NCBI GenBank assembly: GCA_045536775.1
Contig: JAZSOD010000007.1
Location: forward strand, 1-24,671
DNA length: 24,671 bases
Direction: 5' to 3'
From: UBA4717 sp045536775
GTDB lineage: Bacteria; Bacillota; Clostridia; Oscillospirales; CAG-272
How positions within the stretch are numbered: position 1 is the stretch's first letter; each line of letters opens with the position of its first letter. A program made the translations under genes and the position numbers. The notes below the pieces were generated by a model that saw only the letters and a list, made by a program, of their open reading frames with translations, ran no database searches and was not told the origin of the DNA. Below, piece by piece: positions 1 to 7,724 of the stretch.

Positions 1-1194
1 CCCGGAATGGTAAAGATTTTAGTCGGCGGCGAAAAAGAAGGCTGGCGTAACTTCAATGTTGAAATGGGACGCTTCAGCACACATTACTACCGCACAGAAA
101 ATTCTCCTTGCGGCGACGAACCGATGTTGATGCTCTTTACATCGGGAACAACAGGATATCCGAGAATCGCAACACACTCATATAAATATGCTCTCGGTCA
201 TTATCCGACTGCAAAGCATTGGCATAATGTAAATCCCGAAGGACTTCACTTTACCATCTCCGATACAGGCTGGGGTAAAGCTCTCTGGGGCAAGCTCTAC
301 GGACAATGGCTCTGCGAAGCGGCTCAGTTCACGTATGATTTTGACCGCTTCCATTCGGAAGATATTTTGCCGATGTTTGCTAAATACCATATCACGACCT
401 TCTGTGCACCGCCTACAATGTACCGCTTCTTTATTAAGGAAGATTTGTCGAAGTACGATCTTTCGTCTATCGAGTATGCGACAACTGCGGGAGAGGCACT
501 TAACCCCGAGGTCTTTAATCAGTTTAAGAAGGCAACGGGACTTACCATTATGGAAGGCTTCGGTCAGACCGAAACAACTCTGTCTATCGCAAACTTCGTT
601 GGATCTACACCCAAGATCGGCTCAATGGGAAGACCCAGCCCCCTCTACGACGTTGTGGTGCTTGACCCCGACGGCAATGAATGCAAGACTGGAGATGCGG
701 GCGAGATCTGTATCAGAGTTAAAGACGATATCCCCTGCGGACTCTTTATCGGCTACTATCTTGATGAAGAGAAGACCAACGAGGTATGGCACGACGGATA
801 TTACCACACGGGCGATCAGGCTACAATGGACGAGGACGGATATCTTTGGTACGTGGGACGTATCGATGACGTTATCAAATCGTCAGGCTACCGTATCGGA
901 CCGTTCGAGATCGAAAGCGTTATCATGGAGCTTCCTTACGTTCTTGAATGTGCGGTTACTCCCGTTCCCGACGAGGTACGCGGTCAGATAGTAAAGGCAA
1001 CGGTGGTTCTTGTAAAAGGCACCGAAAAAAGCGATGAGCTCAAAAAGGATATCCAGGAATACGTCAAGACACACACGGCACCCTATAAGTATCCGAGAAT
1101 CGTTGAGTTTGTGGATGAGCTTCCCAAGACCATCAGCGGTAAAGTAAGAAGAGTTGAGATCCGCAAAAACGACCTTGAAAAATTGAGTAAGTAA
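1..1194 (+). CDS. Acyl-CoA synthetase, AMP-forming (ACSM-like), 5'-truncated by window edge
   Basis: C-terminal roughly 395 residues of an adenylate-forming acyl-CoA ligase; the frame is open to base 1, so the true start lies outside. Family enzymes activate a carboxylic acid with ATP to acyl-AMP and then form acyl-CoA in the cytosol. Visible motifs in order: the P-loop TSGTTGYPR (A3), GFGQTETT (A5), YHTGDQATMDEDGYLWYVGR with RIDDVIKSSGYRIGPFEIE (A7-A8), and PKTISGKVRR with the C-terminal catalytic Lys (A10). The segments TISDTGWGKALWG and TAPYKYPR resemble medium-chain (ACSM/benzoate-type) synthetases, which are about 550 aa, so some 150 N-terminal residues are missing. The A3 loop ends in Arg where Lys is usual. 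A hairpin follows the stop and a symporter gene lies downstream under its own promoter. The substrate cannot be read from sequence; acetate, another short- or medium-chain acid or an aryl acid are possible. Family confidence is high. Confidence 0.93.
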   Translation, partial: PGMVKILVGGEKEGWRNFNVEMGRFSTHYYRTENSPCGDEPMLMLFTSGTTGYPRIATHSYKYALGHYPTAKHWHNVNPEGLHFTISDTGWGKALWGKLYGQWLCEAAQFTYDFDRFHSEDILPMFAKYHITTFCAPPTMYRFFIKEDLSKYDLSSIEYATTAGEALNPEVFNQFKKATGLTIMEGFGQTETTLSIANFVGSTPKIGSMGRPSPLYDVVVLDPDGNECKTGDAGEICIRVKDDIPCGLFIGYYLDEEKTNEVWHDGYYHTGDQATMDEDGYLWYVGRIDDVIKSSGYRIGPFEIESVIMELPYVLECAVTPVPDEVRGQIVKATVVLVKGTEKSDELKKDIQEYVKTHTAPYKYPRIVEFVDELPKTISGKVRRVEIRKNDLEKLSK

Positions 1195-1212
1195 AATATA
1201 TGCTTCACTACG

Positions 1213-1254
1213 AGCCCCTTGAATCGCACAACGTGCGCTTTCAAGGGGCTTTGG
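1213..1254 (+). terminator. Hairpin terminator after acyl-CoA synthetase gene
   Basis: Arms 1213-1223 (AGCCCCTTGAA) and 1240-1250 (TTCAAGGGGCT) pair perfectly over 11 bp. An inner helix CGCAC/GTGCG (1225-1229 with 1233-1237) extends the stem, leaving loop AAC. Only a short T run follows, so termination may be weak. Confidence 0.7.
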
Positions 1255-1339
1255 TAAGGATTGGTCAGCTAAGTCACAAAAGCCTTTTGACTTTGTTTTA
1301 TTATCGAAAATATAGATGATAAACATCAAAATCATTCGC

Positions 1340-1368
1340 TTGACTAATGATGATAACTGTTATATAAT
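1340..1368 (+). promoter_or_regulatory. Sigma-A promoter for the sodium:solute symporter gene
   Basis: TTGACT at 1340-1345 and a perfect TATAAT at 1363-1368 are separated by 17 bp. The start codon is at 1435, giving a leader of about 60 nt. The leader holds a small hairpin, GTCCC (1388-1392) with GGGAC (1408-1412), just before the ribosome binding site. Confidence 0.8.
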
Positions 1369-1434
1369 GGAGACACGCAAAAAACAAGTCCCTTTGACAT
1401 TTTTCACGGGACAGACCACGGAGGTTTTACAAAA

Positions 1435-2982
1435 ATGCAGTCGACACAGCTTTTCACGATAATTGCACTTGCCTTATACGCGCTCACAATGGCACTTATC
1501 GGGTATATCAGCTACGGCAAATCAAAAACACTTGACGGATTCCTTGTAGGAGGCAGAAAGATCGGAGCCTGGTCAACTGCCTTTGCTTACGGAAGCTCGT
1601 ATTTCTCCGCGGTCGTATTCATAGGTTACGCAGGTCAGCACGGCTGGAATATCGGACTCGGCGCACTTTGGATCGGTGTCGGAAACACGGTTATCGGTTG
1701 CCTTCTCTCGTGGCTGTTATTTGCAAACAGAACACGAAAGATGACCAAGAAGTTAAACGCGAGAACAATGCCCGACTTTTTTGAAAAGCGTTACGGCTCC
1801 AGGGGTATAAAGATATTGGCGGCGGCGATAATCTTCGTGTTCCTCGTTCCGTATTCCGCCGCAGTTTACAAGGGACTCGGCTCTCTGTTCGGCGCAATAT
1901 TCCCGAGTGTTGAAACGTGGGTGTGGATGCTTATCATCGCCTGCCTTACGGCAGTATATCTCGTTGCGGGCGGATATATAGCAACTGCGTACACGAATCT
2001 CATTCAGGGCGTTATTATGATAGTAGGTGTGGTTTGCCTGATTATCGCGGTGCTTTCAAATGATGCGGTAGGCGGTATTATGGGACTTATTGAAAATCTG
2101 AAGGGCTTTGAGTCGATTCCGGGCGACCCCAATCCCACCACAGGCGCACAGCTGACCGATATATTCGGCGGCTCGGCATTCAGATTTCTCTGCTTTAATA
2201 TAATGCTTACAAGCTTCGGTACGTGGGGTCTTCCTCAGATGATAGGCAAGTTTTACGCCATCAAGGACACCGCCGCGATCAAGCGCGGAACGGTCATTTC
2301 CACTATATTCTGCCTTGTTATCGGTTGCGGTGCATACCTGGTCGGCAGCACGTCGCGCCTCATCCTCGGCGGAGTGCTTCCCGAGGGCGGTATTGACTCG
2401 GTGATCCCCGCAGTACTTTTGAAGGTGCTCGGCGGCTCAACTGTCGGTATCATCTTACTTGCTTTGATTATGATACTTCTTTTGTCGGCGTCTATGTCAA
2501 CGCTTGAGGCGGTAGTGCTCACCTCTGCATCGGCAGTAGCGGTAGACCTTATTCCTGCCTTCAGAAAGAAGGAAATACCTGCAAATAAGCAAATGCTTAT
2601 AACGAGAATTTTTTGTCTTGCGTTTATCGCTTGCTCGTTTATTTTTGCAACACAGAACATTCCGATCATCGTAAACCTGATGTCATTTTCCTGGGGAATC
2701 GTGTCGGGCTGCTTTATTGGTCCGTACATCTGGGGAATTTTCTCAAAGAGGATCACCAAGATCGGCGCATTTGCAGGTGTTATTTCGGGACTCGTTACGG
2801 TTGGCGGCGCAACGCTGGTGATATCTCTCACGTCGGGATTTGGCGTTGCGGCATCAAGGTCTCCCGAAATGGGTGTTGCGGCGATGGCGGTTTCGTTTAT
2901 CGTTGTTCCCGTGGTAAGTCTGCTTACAAAGAACAGCGCAAAGGACAAAGAGAGGGTAGACGAGATATTCTCCGTAATCTGA
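1435..2982 (+). CDS. Sodium:solute symporter family (SSS/SLC5) permease
   Basis: A 515-residue, very hydrophobic polytopic membrane protein of the SSS family (PutP/PanF/vSGLT-like), which couples Na+ entry to solute uptake. About 13 membrane segments can be followed. The N-terminal segment carries KSKTLDGFLVGGRKIGAWST, the family's conserved region between TM1 and TM2. The TM8-like stretch LLSASMSTLEAVVLTSASA matches the PutP Na+-binding motif (conserved Ser-Thr in SxMST). Length is typical for the family. ATG 1435 is supported by GGAGG at 1420-1424. It has its own promoter and ends at a bidirectional terminator, so it is probably monocistronic. The substrate is unknown; the preceding acyl-CoA synthetase makes a carboxylate plausible, but this is context only, and proline or pantothenate type substrates remain possible. 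Confidence 0.9.
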   Translation: MQSTQLFTIIALALYALTMALIGYISYGKSKTLDGFLVGGRKIGAWSTAFAYGSSYFSAVVFIGYAGQHGWNIGLGALWIGVGNTVIGCLLSWLLFANRTRKMTKKLNARTMPDFFEKRYGSRGIKILAAAIIFVFLVPYSAAVYKGLGSLFGAIFPSVETWVWMLIIACLTAVYLVAGGYIATAYTNLIQGVIMIVGVVCLIIAVLSNDAVGGIMGLIENLKGFESIPGDPNPTTGAQLTDIFGGSAFRFLCFNIMLTSFGTWGLPQMIGKFYAIKDTAAIKRGTVISTIFCLVIGCGAYLVGSTSRLILGGVLPEGGIDSVIPAVLLKVLGGSTVGIILLALIMILLLSASMSTLEAVVLTSASAVAVDLIPAFRKKEIPANKQMLITRIFCLAFIACSFIFATQNIPIIVNLMSFSWGIVSGCFIGPYIWGIFSKRITKIGAFAGVISGLVTVGGATLVISLTSGFGVAASRSPEMGVAAMAVSFIVVPVVSLLTKNSAKDKERVDEIFSVI

Positions 2983-2991
2983 ATAAAATAA

Positions 2992-3031
2992 AAAACAGCC
3001 CTCTGCATTTTCTGATGCAGAGGGCTGTTTT
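2992..3031. terminator. Bidirectional Rho-independent terminator
   Basis: Arms 2992-3008 and 3015-3031 form a perfect 17-bp stem (core CAGCCCTCTGCAT) with a 6-nt loop. A tract on the left and T tract on the right let it serve both the symporter gene (+) and the convergent Dabb gene (-). Confidence 0.92.
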
Positions 3032-3036
3032 GCGTA

Positions 3037-3339
3037 TTACGCTTCGAAGTCAAGACAGAGACGCTGTGACATAAACGGGCGGACGAAGTTGTCAGCCGCG
3101 GCAACGTGGTCGGGGTGCACCTGATAGCCCTTGAGCGCATCAACACTTTCGAGAGTGGAGTCGAGCATAAGGTCAGCATTCGAGGATTCGAGCTTTTCGG
3201 TCTGCACCTTGACCTCAATAAGTCCCGGCACCTTGCCTACGAGTCCGCAAAGAGCCGCTTTTGCGCCATCTGCTATCCTTGCCTTTTCCTCGGCCGTAAA
3301 TTTGTCGTCGATCTTCCATAAAATAATATGCTTTATCAT
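3037..3339 (-). CDS. Dabb (stress-responsive alpha/beta barrel) domain protein
   Basis: A 100-residue single-domain protein. It begins MIKHIILWKI and contains the diagnostic stretches GKVPGL, LDSTLESVDALKGYQVHPDH and a late RPF segment, the pattern of the Dabb family (ferredoxin-like, dimeric alpha/beta barrel). The biochemical role of such small bacterial Dabb proteins is generally unknown; plant relatives are stress-induced and some relatives act as cyclases. It starts 18 nt after the stop of the phosphoesterase gene with an AAGGAGA site at 3347-3353, so the two are almost certainly cotranscribed. No signal peptide is visible, so it is probably cytosolic. The family call is firm; no function is assigned. 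Confidence 0.88.
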   Translation of the reverse strand: MIKHIILWKIDDKFTAEEKARIADGAKAALCGLVGKVPGLIEVKVQTEKLESSNADLMLDSTLESVDALKGYQVHPDHVAAADNFVRPFMSQRLCLDFEA

Positions 3340-3357
3340 TGTTATATCTCCTTTTAA

Positions 3358-3900
3358 TTAAGCTTCATAGGTGTTTATTATATTGCCGTCGAGGTCCTTC
3401 CACTTGAAAACTCCGTTTTCAAGCGTCATATAGCCGTGGTGGGAGTTTTCCTTCGGAATGGACACGGAGCCCGGATTCATATAAATATACGTGCCGTGAT
3501 CCACGCACTTCGGTACGTGGGTGTGACCGTGTAGCAGAATGTCACCCTCACGTAGCGGCGGCAGGGCGCTTTCGTTAAAATTGTGGCCGTGGGTGGCGAA
3601 TATCATTCTGCGGTCAAGCTCGATTATGGCGTAGTCTGCGAGAATGGGAAATTCGAGCACCATCTGGTCAACCTCTGTGTCGCAGTTTCCTCGCACGCAG
3701 AGAATACTGTTCTTTCGTTCGTTGAGAAGGGAGATGACCTCCTTTGGAGCATAGCCCTCGGGTAGATTGTTACGCGGACCGTGATAGAGAATGTCTCCGA
3801 GTAAAACAAGGCGGTCGGCAGACTCTCTGTCAAAGCATTCCAAAAGCTTTTTTGCAAAATATGCAGAGCCGTGTATGTCGGACGCAATAAAATATTTCAT
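3358..3900 (-). CDS. yfcE: YfcE-like metallophosphoesterase (phosphodiesterase)
   Basis: A 180-residue calcineurin-like phosphoesterase of the YfcE/MJ0936 group, which uses two divalent metal ions (Mn2+ preferred in characterised members) to hydrolyse phosphodiesters; E. coli YfcE is about 184 aa. The ligands are all present: D8 and H10 in SDIHG, D36 in LLGD, N72 in RGNCD, H104 in THGH, H126 and H128 in HGHTH. The Gly-rich C-terminal MNPGSVSIPK motif is also typical. The start ATG (3898-3900) is preceded by AGAGGA and a good minus-strand promoter. It heads a two-gene unit with the Dabb protein. The physiological substrate is unknown. The symbol reflects family resemblance rather than proven orthology. 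Confidence 0.88.
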   Translation of the reverse strand: MKYFIASDIHGSAYFAKKLLECFDRESADRLVLLGDILYHGPRNNLPEGYAPKEVISLLNERKNSILCVRGNCDTEVDQMVLEFPILADYAIIELDRRMIFATHGHNFNESALPPLREGDILLHGHTHVPKCVDHGTYIYMNPGSVSIPKENSHHGYMTLENGVFKWKDLDGNIINTYEA

Positions 3901-3931
3901 AGTATAAAAATTCCTCTCGTAGGGTATATAT

Positions 3932-3961
3932 ATTTTAGCACACGGTACGCTTTTCAGTCAA
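3932..3961 (-). promoter_or_regulatory. Promoter for the phosphoesterase-Dabb operon
   Basis: Reading the minus strand, TTGACT (3956-3961) and TAAAAT (3932-3937) are separated by 18 bp, about 30 nt before the start codon at 3900. Confidence 0.7.
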
Positions 3962-3999
3962 TGAAATTTTCAAAGTTTGGAAGAATTTATAGATTTGTC

Positions 4000-4028
4000 T
4001 TGATTTTGCAAAAAACAGATGATAAAAT
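4000..4028 (+). promoter_or_regulatory. Promoter for rubrerythrin gene
   Basis: TTGATT at 4000-4005 and TAAAAT at 4023-4028 with a 17-bp spacer, about 42 nt before ATG 4071. The motif pair is divergent from the phosphoesterase promoter. No clear PerR box is recognised. Confidence 0.62.
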
Positions 4029-4070
4029 AATTGGTGTGATCAGAATTTTTATTTTAAGGAGAAAACATAA

Positions 4071-4607
4071 ATGAGCAAGTATTCGGGAACACAAACGGAA
4101 AAAAATCTTATGGCGGCATTTTCGGGCGAGTCCGAGGCAAGAAACAAGTATACCTACTTTGCATCCAAGGCAAAGAAGGAGGGCTTTGAGCAGATCGCGG
4201 CACTTTTCTTAAAAACTGCCGAAAATGAGAAGGAGCACGCAAAGCTCTGGTTCAAGGAGCTTGATGGCTTCGGCGATACTGCACAGAATCACGCATCTGC
4301 CGCAGCAGGCGAAAACTACGAGTGGACAGATATGTACGCAGGATTTGCAAAAACAGCAGAGGAAGAAGGCTTTACGGAGCTTGCACACAAGTTCAGACTC
4401 GTAGCCGCGATAGAAAAGCATCACGAGGAAAGATACCGTGCGCTTCTTCATAACGTAGAGGCACAGGAGGTATTCAAGAAGAGCGAGGTCAAGGTATGGG
4501 AGTGCCGCAACTGCGGACACATCATCGTTGGTACCGCTGCACCTGAGATCTGCCCCACCTGCGCACATCCTCAGAGCTATTTCGAGATCCACGCAGAAAA
4601 TTATTAA
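4071..4607 (+). CDS. rbr: Rubrerythrin
   Basis: A 178-residue rubrerythrin: a non-haem diiron peroxidase that reduces H2O2 in anaerobes, taking electrons through its own rubredoxin domain. Residues 1-135 form the ferritin-like four-helix domain, with E20, the E53-x-x-H56 motif, E84, and E115-x-x-H118. The second acidic residue of the third helix motif (EWTDMY) is Asp87, where Desulfovibrio vulgaris has Glu. Residues 140-178 form the rubredoxin-type Fe(Cys)4 site: C145, C148, C161 and C164. ATG 4071 follows AAGGAG at a suitable distance. It is monocistronic, with its own promoter and a strong hairpin directly after the stop. It acts in the cytosol and marks an oxygen-sensitive lifestyle. Confidence 0.96.
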   Translation: MSKYSGTQTEKNLMAAFSGESEARNKYTYFASKAKKEGFEQIAALFLKTAENEKEHAKLWFKELDGFGDTAQNHASAAAGENYEWTDMYAGFAKTAEEEGFTELAHKFRLVAAIEKHHEERYRALLHNVEAQEVFKKSEVKVWECRNCGHIIVGTAAPEICPTCAHPQSYFEIHAENY

Positions 4608-4610
4608 AAC

Positions 4611-4647
4611 AAAGAAGCGCAAACGGGAAACCGTTTGCGCTTCTTTT
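4611..4647. terminator. Bidirectional terminator between rbr and galT
   Basis: Arms 4611-4626 and 4631-4646 make a 16-bp stem (core GAAGCGCAAACGG) closed by a GAAA tetraloop, with a TTTT tract on the + side and AAAA on the other. It lies between convergent genes. Confidence 0.92.
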
Positions 4648-4652
4648 GTTAT

Positions 4653-6143
4653 TCACACACTTTCAACGAATCTCATAAACGCCTGTCTGCCCTCAGACGT
4701 ACACTTGTAAACTCCGGCATCCTCAAGTACCTTGACGAAGGTTTTGCCGATCTCGTCGCAGAGAATAGACTCGGTGTTGTCAGCGTTAAACGAGTAGTTA
4801 TCCTTAAAGCGCGCAAACCATTCTGCGTGCTTTTCTATTTCGGGAATTTTCGCAAAATCCTGACCCTCGAGGATAGCTGACTTCATTATTGAAATTTCTT
4901 CTTTGAGTCGGGAGGGAAGCACCGCAAGACCCATAACCTCAATAAGACCGATGTTTTCCTTTTTGATGTTGTGAAGCTCGGCGTGAGGATGGTAGAGTCC
5001 AAGGGGATGCTCCTCTGTGGTGATATTGTTTCTGAGTACGAGGTCAAGCTCGAAGTCGCCGTCTCTCATACGGGCGATGGGGGTAATGGTGTTGTGCTCC
5101 TCGCCGTCGGTCTCAGCGAAAATATACGCGTCAGCATCGGTGTATGCACGCCACTTGGCAAGTATGTCGGATGCGAGAGCGCAGATGCTTTCCTTGTTCT
5201 TGCCGTTCAGTCTGATTACGGAAAGAGGCCACTTTACGATTCCCGCCTTGACGTCGTCAAAGCCCTTGAAGGAGATTTCCTTTTCAATGGGGGCTGTTTC
5301 CATAGCAAAGGTGTAGTGACCGCCCTGCATATGATTGTGGGAGAGAATGGAGCCGCCGACGATGGGCAGGTCTGCATTCGAGCCAATAAAATAGTGGGGG
5401 AGAAATTCAATGAAGTCGAGCATCTTCTTAAACGTAGACGCGTTTATCTTCATAGGCACGTGAGCTTCCGAAAACGCGATGCAGTGCTCGTTGTAGTAAA
5501 CGTAGGGCGAGTACTGGAGATACCACTGTTCATTATCAAGCATCATGGGAATAACTCTGTGATTCTGTCTTGCGGGGGAGTTGACTCTGCCCGCATATCC
5601 CTCGTTTTCCTTGCAAAGCAGACACTTGGGATATCCGCTCTGGGGGAGAAGCTTTGCCGCCGCGATAGCCTTGGGGTCTTTTTCGGGCTTTGAAAGGTTT
5701 ATGGTTATGTCGATGTCACCGTAGATGCTGGGAGTCTTCCATCTGAGGTCCTTCTTTACTCTGTAAGAGCGTATGTAGTCGGTTGCGATGGCGAAGTCGT
5801 AATAGAACGCGGTAGCTTTTTCGGGACTTTCGGCATAAAGCTTGTTAAATTTATCGATAACTACACTCGGCATAGGAGTGAGCGCACCCATAAGCTTCGT
5901 GTCGAAAAGGTCGCGGTAAACAACCGTGTTGCTCGGAATGAGCCCCTTCTCAAACGCAAAGTCGCATATATCCGAAAGTATCTCCTCAAGCTCTTGGCAC
6001 TCGGGAGCATCCGTATCCTCGTATTCGTCAAGAGCGAGTATATCGAGAAGCCTGTTTGTGACGCAGGTAATATCTGCTTTGTTTACGAGTTCTCTCTTTA
6101 CTGCGTAACCCACAAGCTGTTTTATTCTCCGGTTAATTGTCAT
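4653..6143 (-). CDS. galT: Galactose/hexose-1-phosphate uridylyltransferase, class II
   Basis: A 496-residue class II GalT as found in Firmicutes, which exchanges UMP between UDP-glucose and galactose-1-phosphate in the Leloir pathway. Characteristic features are the N-terminal helical segment with LVGYAVKREL, the CLLCKENEGYAGR and FSEAHVPM regions, and the active-site loop SHNHMQGGHY, whose His carries the uridylyl group. Length fits the class (about 490-515 aa) and differs from the roughly 350-aa class I. The frame extends upstream to a TTG at 6153-6155, but ATG at 6141-6143 is chosen because GGAG sits 6 nt ahead of it. It is transcribed alone from a promoter divergent to trkA. No galK or galE lies in the window, so its partners are elsewhere; some class II relatives act on other hexose-1-phosphates. 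Confidence 0.93.
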   Translation of the reverse strand: MTINRRIKQLVGYAVKRELVNKADITCVTNRLLDILALDEYEDTDAPECQELEEILSDICDFAFEKGLIPSNTVVYRDLFDTKLMGALTPMPSVVIDKFNKLYAESPEKATAFYYDFAIATDYIRSYRVKKDLRWKTPSIYGDIDITINLSKPEKDPKAIAAAKLLPQSGYPKCLLCKENEGYAGRVNSPARQNHRVIPMMLDNEQWYLQYSPYVYYNEHCIAFSEAHVPMKINASTFKKMLDFIEFLPHYFIGSNADLPIVGGSILSHNHMQGGHYTFAMETAPIEKEISFKGFDDVKAGIVKWPLSVIRLNGKNKESICALASDILAKWRAYTDADAYIFAETDGEEHNTITPIARMRDGDFELDLVLRNNITTEEHPLGLYHPHAELHNIKKENIGLIEVMGLAVLPSRLKEEISIMKSAILEGQDFAKIPEIEKHAEWFARFKDNYSFNADNTESILCDEIGKTFVKVLEDAGVYKCTSEGRQAFMRFVESV

Positions 6144-6185
6144 AACTGTCTCCAATCCTGAAATTCACATATAATACCAAACTAC

Positions 6186-6214
6186 ATTTTAACACCTTTT
6201 TCTTATAAAATCAA
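6186..6214 (-). promoter_or_regulatory. Promoter for galT
   Basis: On the minus strand, TTGATT (6209-6214) and TAAAAT (6186-6191) are spaced by 17 bp, about 43 nt before ATG 6143. No obvious catabolite-response element was recognised. Confidence 0.65.
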
Positions 6215-6259
6215 CATTTTTTGTTTATATTATTAAAAATATGCGCTTAATTATCAAGA

Positions 6260-6288
6260 TTGACAAATCTTTGTAAATTTGATATACT
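6260..6288 (+). promoter_or_regulatory. Promoter for trkA-trkH
   Basis: A consensus TTGACA (6260-6265) and TATACT (6283-6288) with a 17-bp spacer. The leader of about 55 nt ends in a small GACG/CGTC hairpin just before the GGAGAGG ribosome binding site of trkA. No recognisable c-di-AMP riboswitch fits in so short a leader. Confidence 0.8.
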
Positions 6289-6350
6289 TATTAAATAATA
6301 AATTCGAGAGACCAATGCTTTTTTGACGTATAGCGTCGGAGAGGAAATAT

Positions 6351-7712
6351 ATGAATATAGTAATAGCAGGCTGCGGCAATATGGGGCAAAAGCTTGTTGA
6401 GCTTTTTTCGCAGGAAAAGGATAATAACCTTACCGTAATAGACATAAAGGCATCTGAGGTGAACGACTTCGTCTCTCTCAACGACGTGATGGGTATCGAG
6501 GGAAGCGGCGCGAATATCGACACTCTCACCGAGGCGGGTGTTGCCAATGCCGACATTTTTATCGCCGTTACCGATTCTGATGAGCTCAACCTCTTAAGCT
6601 GCCTTATGGCGCGCAAGCTCGGAAACTGCCAGACGGTTGCAAGAGTGAGAAAGCCTGAATACAGTAAATCCATCAACTTCTTAAAGAAAGACCTCGGTCT
6701 TGCTCTTATAATCAATCCCGAATATACCTCTGCGTCCGAGATCGCAAGAATTTTAAGATTCCCGACCGCAGTTGAGATCGACACGTTTGCAAAGGGCAGA
6801 GTGGAGATACTTAAATTCCGTATCCCCGAGGATTCGGTGCTTGATAATATGCGAGTTATGGAAATAGTGTCCACCCTCGGATGCGACGTGCTTGTTTGCG
6901 GCGTCGAGAGAGATGACGAGGTGTTTATCCCGGGCGGTAACTTCGTGCTGAAATCGGGCGACCTTATAAGCATAACCACGGCGCTTGAAAACGCGTCGGG
7001 ATTTTTCAAGAAGATCGGAGTAAAGACTAACAGAGTCAAGGACACCACGATAGTCGGAGGGGGCGACACTGCGTATTATCTTGCGCAAAAGCTTCTCAAA
7101 ACGGGTATCGGTGTCAAGATAATAGAGCAGGATCAGGACCGTTGCGACGAGCTTTGCAGACTTCTTCCCAAGGCGACTATAATCCGCGGTGACGGTGCGG
7201 AGAGCAGACTTCTTTTGGAGGAGGGTATTGAGTATGCGGAATCCTTCGTGTCGCTTACCGACAGTGATGAGGTAAATATACTACTCTCCCTTTTTGCAAA
7301 AAGCAAAATGCCCTCGGGTAAGGTCATAACCAAAATAAACCGCGTGGATTACGACGGAGTTATAGGCGGTCTCGACCTTGACAGTATAGTTTATCCCAAG
7401 AAACTCGCCGCTGAAAATATAGTAAAATTTGTGCGCGGCAAGAAAAATTCAAGAGACGACAGCATTGAGACCATGCACATGATCCTCGGTGACAAGGCCG
7501 AAGCGATAGAGTTCAGAGTAGACGTAGATACCTCTATTACGGGGAAAACATTTGACTCCATCAAGCTCAAGAGCAATACTCTTATCGCGTGTATAAACCG
7601 TGACGGAAAGATAATTATACCTCGCGGACGTGACGCTCTTATGAAGGGCGATAGCGTGGTTATAGTTACCGCCCACGCAGGCTTTAAGGATATCAGCGAT
7701 ATTTTAGACTGA
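6351..7712 (+). CDS. trkA: Trk potassium uptake system NAD-binding regulatory protein TrkA
   Basis: A 453-residue cytosolic regulator with two tandem RCK modules, each a Rossmann RCK_N plus an RCK_C domain. The first nucleotide-binding loop is GCGNMG near residue 7, with the typical acidic end of strand beta-2 (VIDIK). The second module starts near residue 230 with TTIVGGGDTAYYLA and IIEQDQDRC. Each RCK_N holds the family's TDSDEL or TDSDEV segment. The double module is characteristic of TrkA rather than the single-module KtrA/KtrC. It gates the membrane subunit TrkH in response to nucleotide. trkH follows after 12 nt, forming a classic two-gene operon. ATG 6351 is supported by GGAGAGG just upstream. 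Confidence 0.95.
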   Translation: MNIVIAGCGNMGQKLVELFSQEKDNNLTVIDIKASEVNDFVSLNDVMGIEGSGANIDTLTEAGVANADIFIAVTDSDELNLLSCLMARKLGNCQTVARVRKPEYSKSINFLKKDLGLALIINPEYTSASEIARILRFPTAVEIDTFAKGRVEILKFRIPEDSVLDNMRVMEIVSTLGCDVLVCGVERDDEVFIPGGNFVLKSGDLISITTALENASGFFKKIGVKTNRVKDTTIVGGGDTAYYLAQKLLKTGIGVKIIEQDQDRCDELCRLLPKATIIRGDGAESRLLLEEGIEYAESFVSLTDSDEVNILLSLFAKSKMPSGKVITKINRVDYDGVIGGLDLDSIVYPKKLAAENIVKFVRGKKNSRDDSIETMHMILGDKAEAIEFRVDVDTSITGKTFDSIKLKSNTLIACINRDGKIIIPRGRDALMKGDSVVIVTAHAGFKDISDILD

Positions 7713-7724
7713 TCGGAGAGTCTT

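Noticed and set aside
1388..1412. Possible riboswitch in the symporter leader
   Set aside because: Only a 5-bp hairpin in a leader of about 60 nt; no conserved aptamer core recognised.
2253..3218. 321-aa antisense open frame across the symporter and Dabb genes
   Set aside because: It reads through a perfect bidirectional terminator and antisense to two well-supported genes; the composition is that of a shadow frame (Ser/Thr/Arg-rich, no domain).
6144..6155. TTG start for galT at 6155
   Set aside because: ATG 6143 has GGAG at the right distance, whereas the TTG has none.
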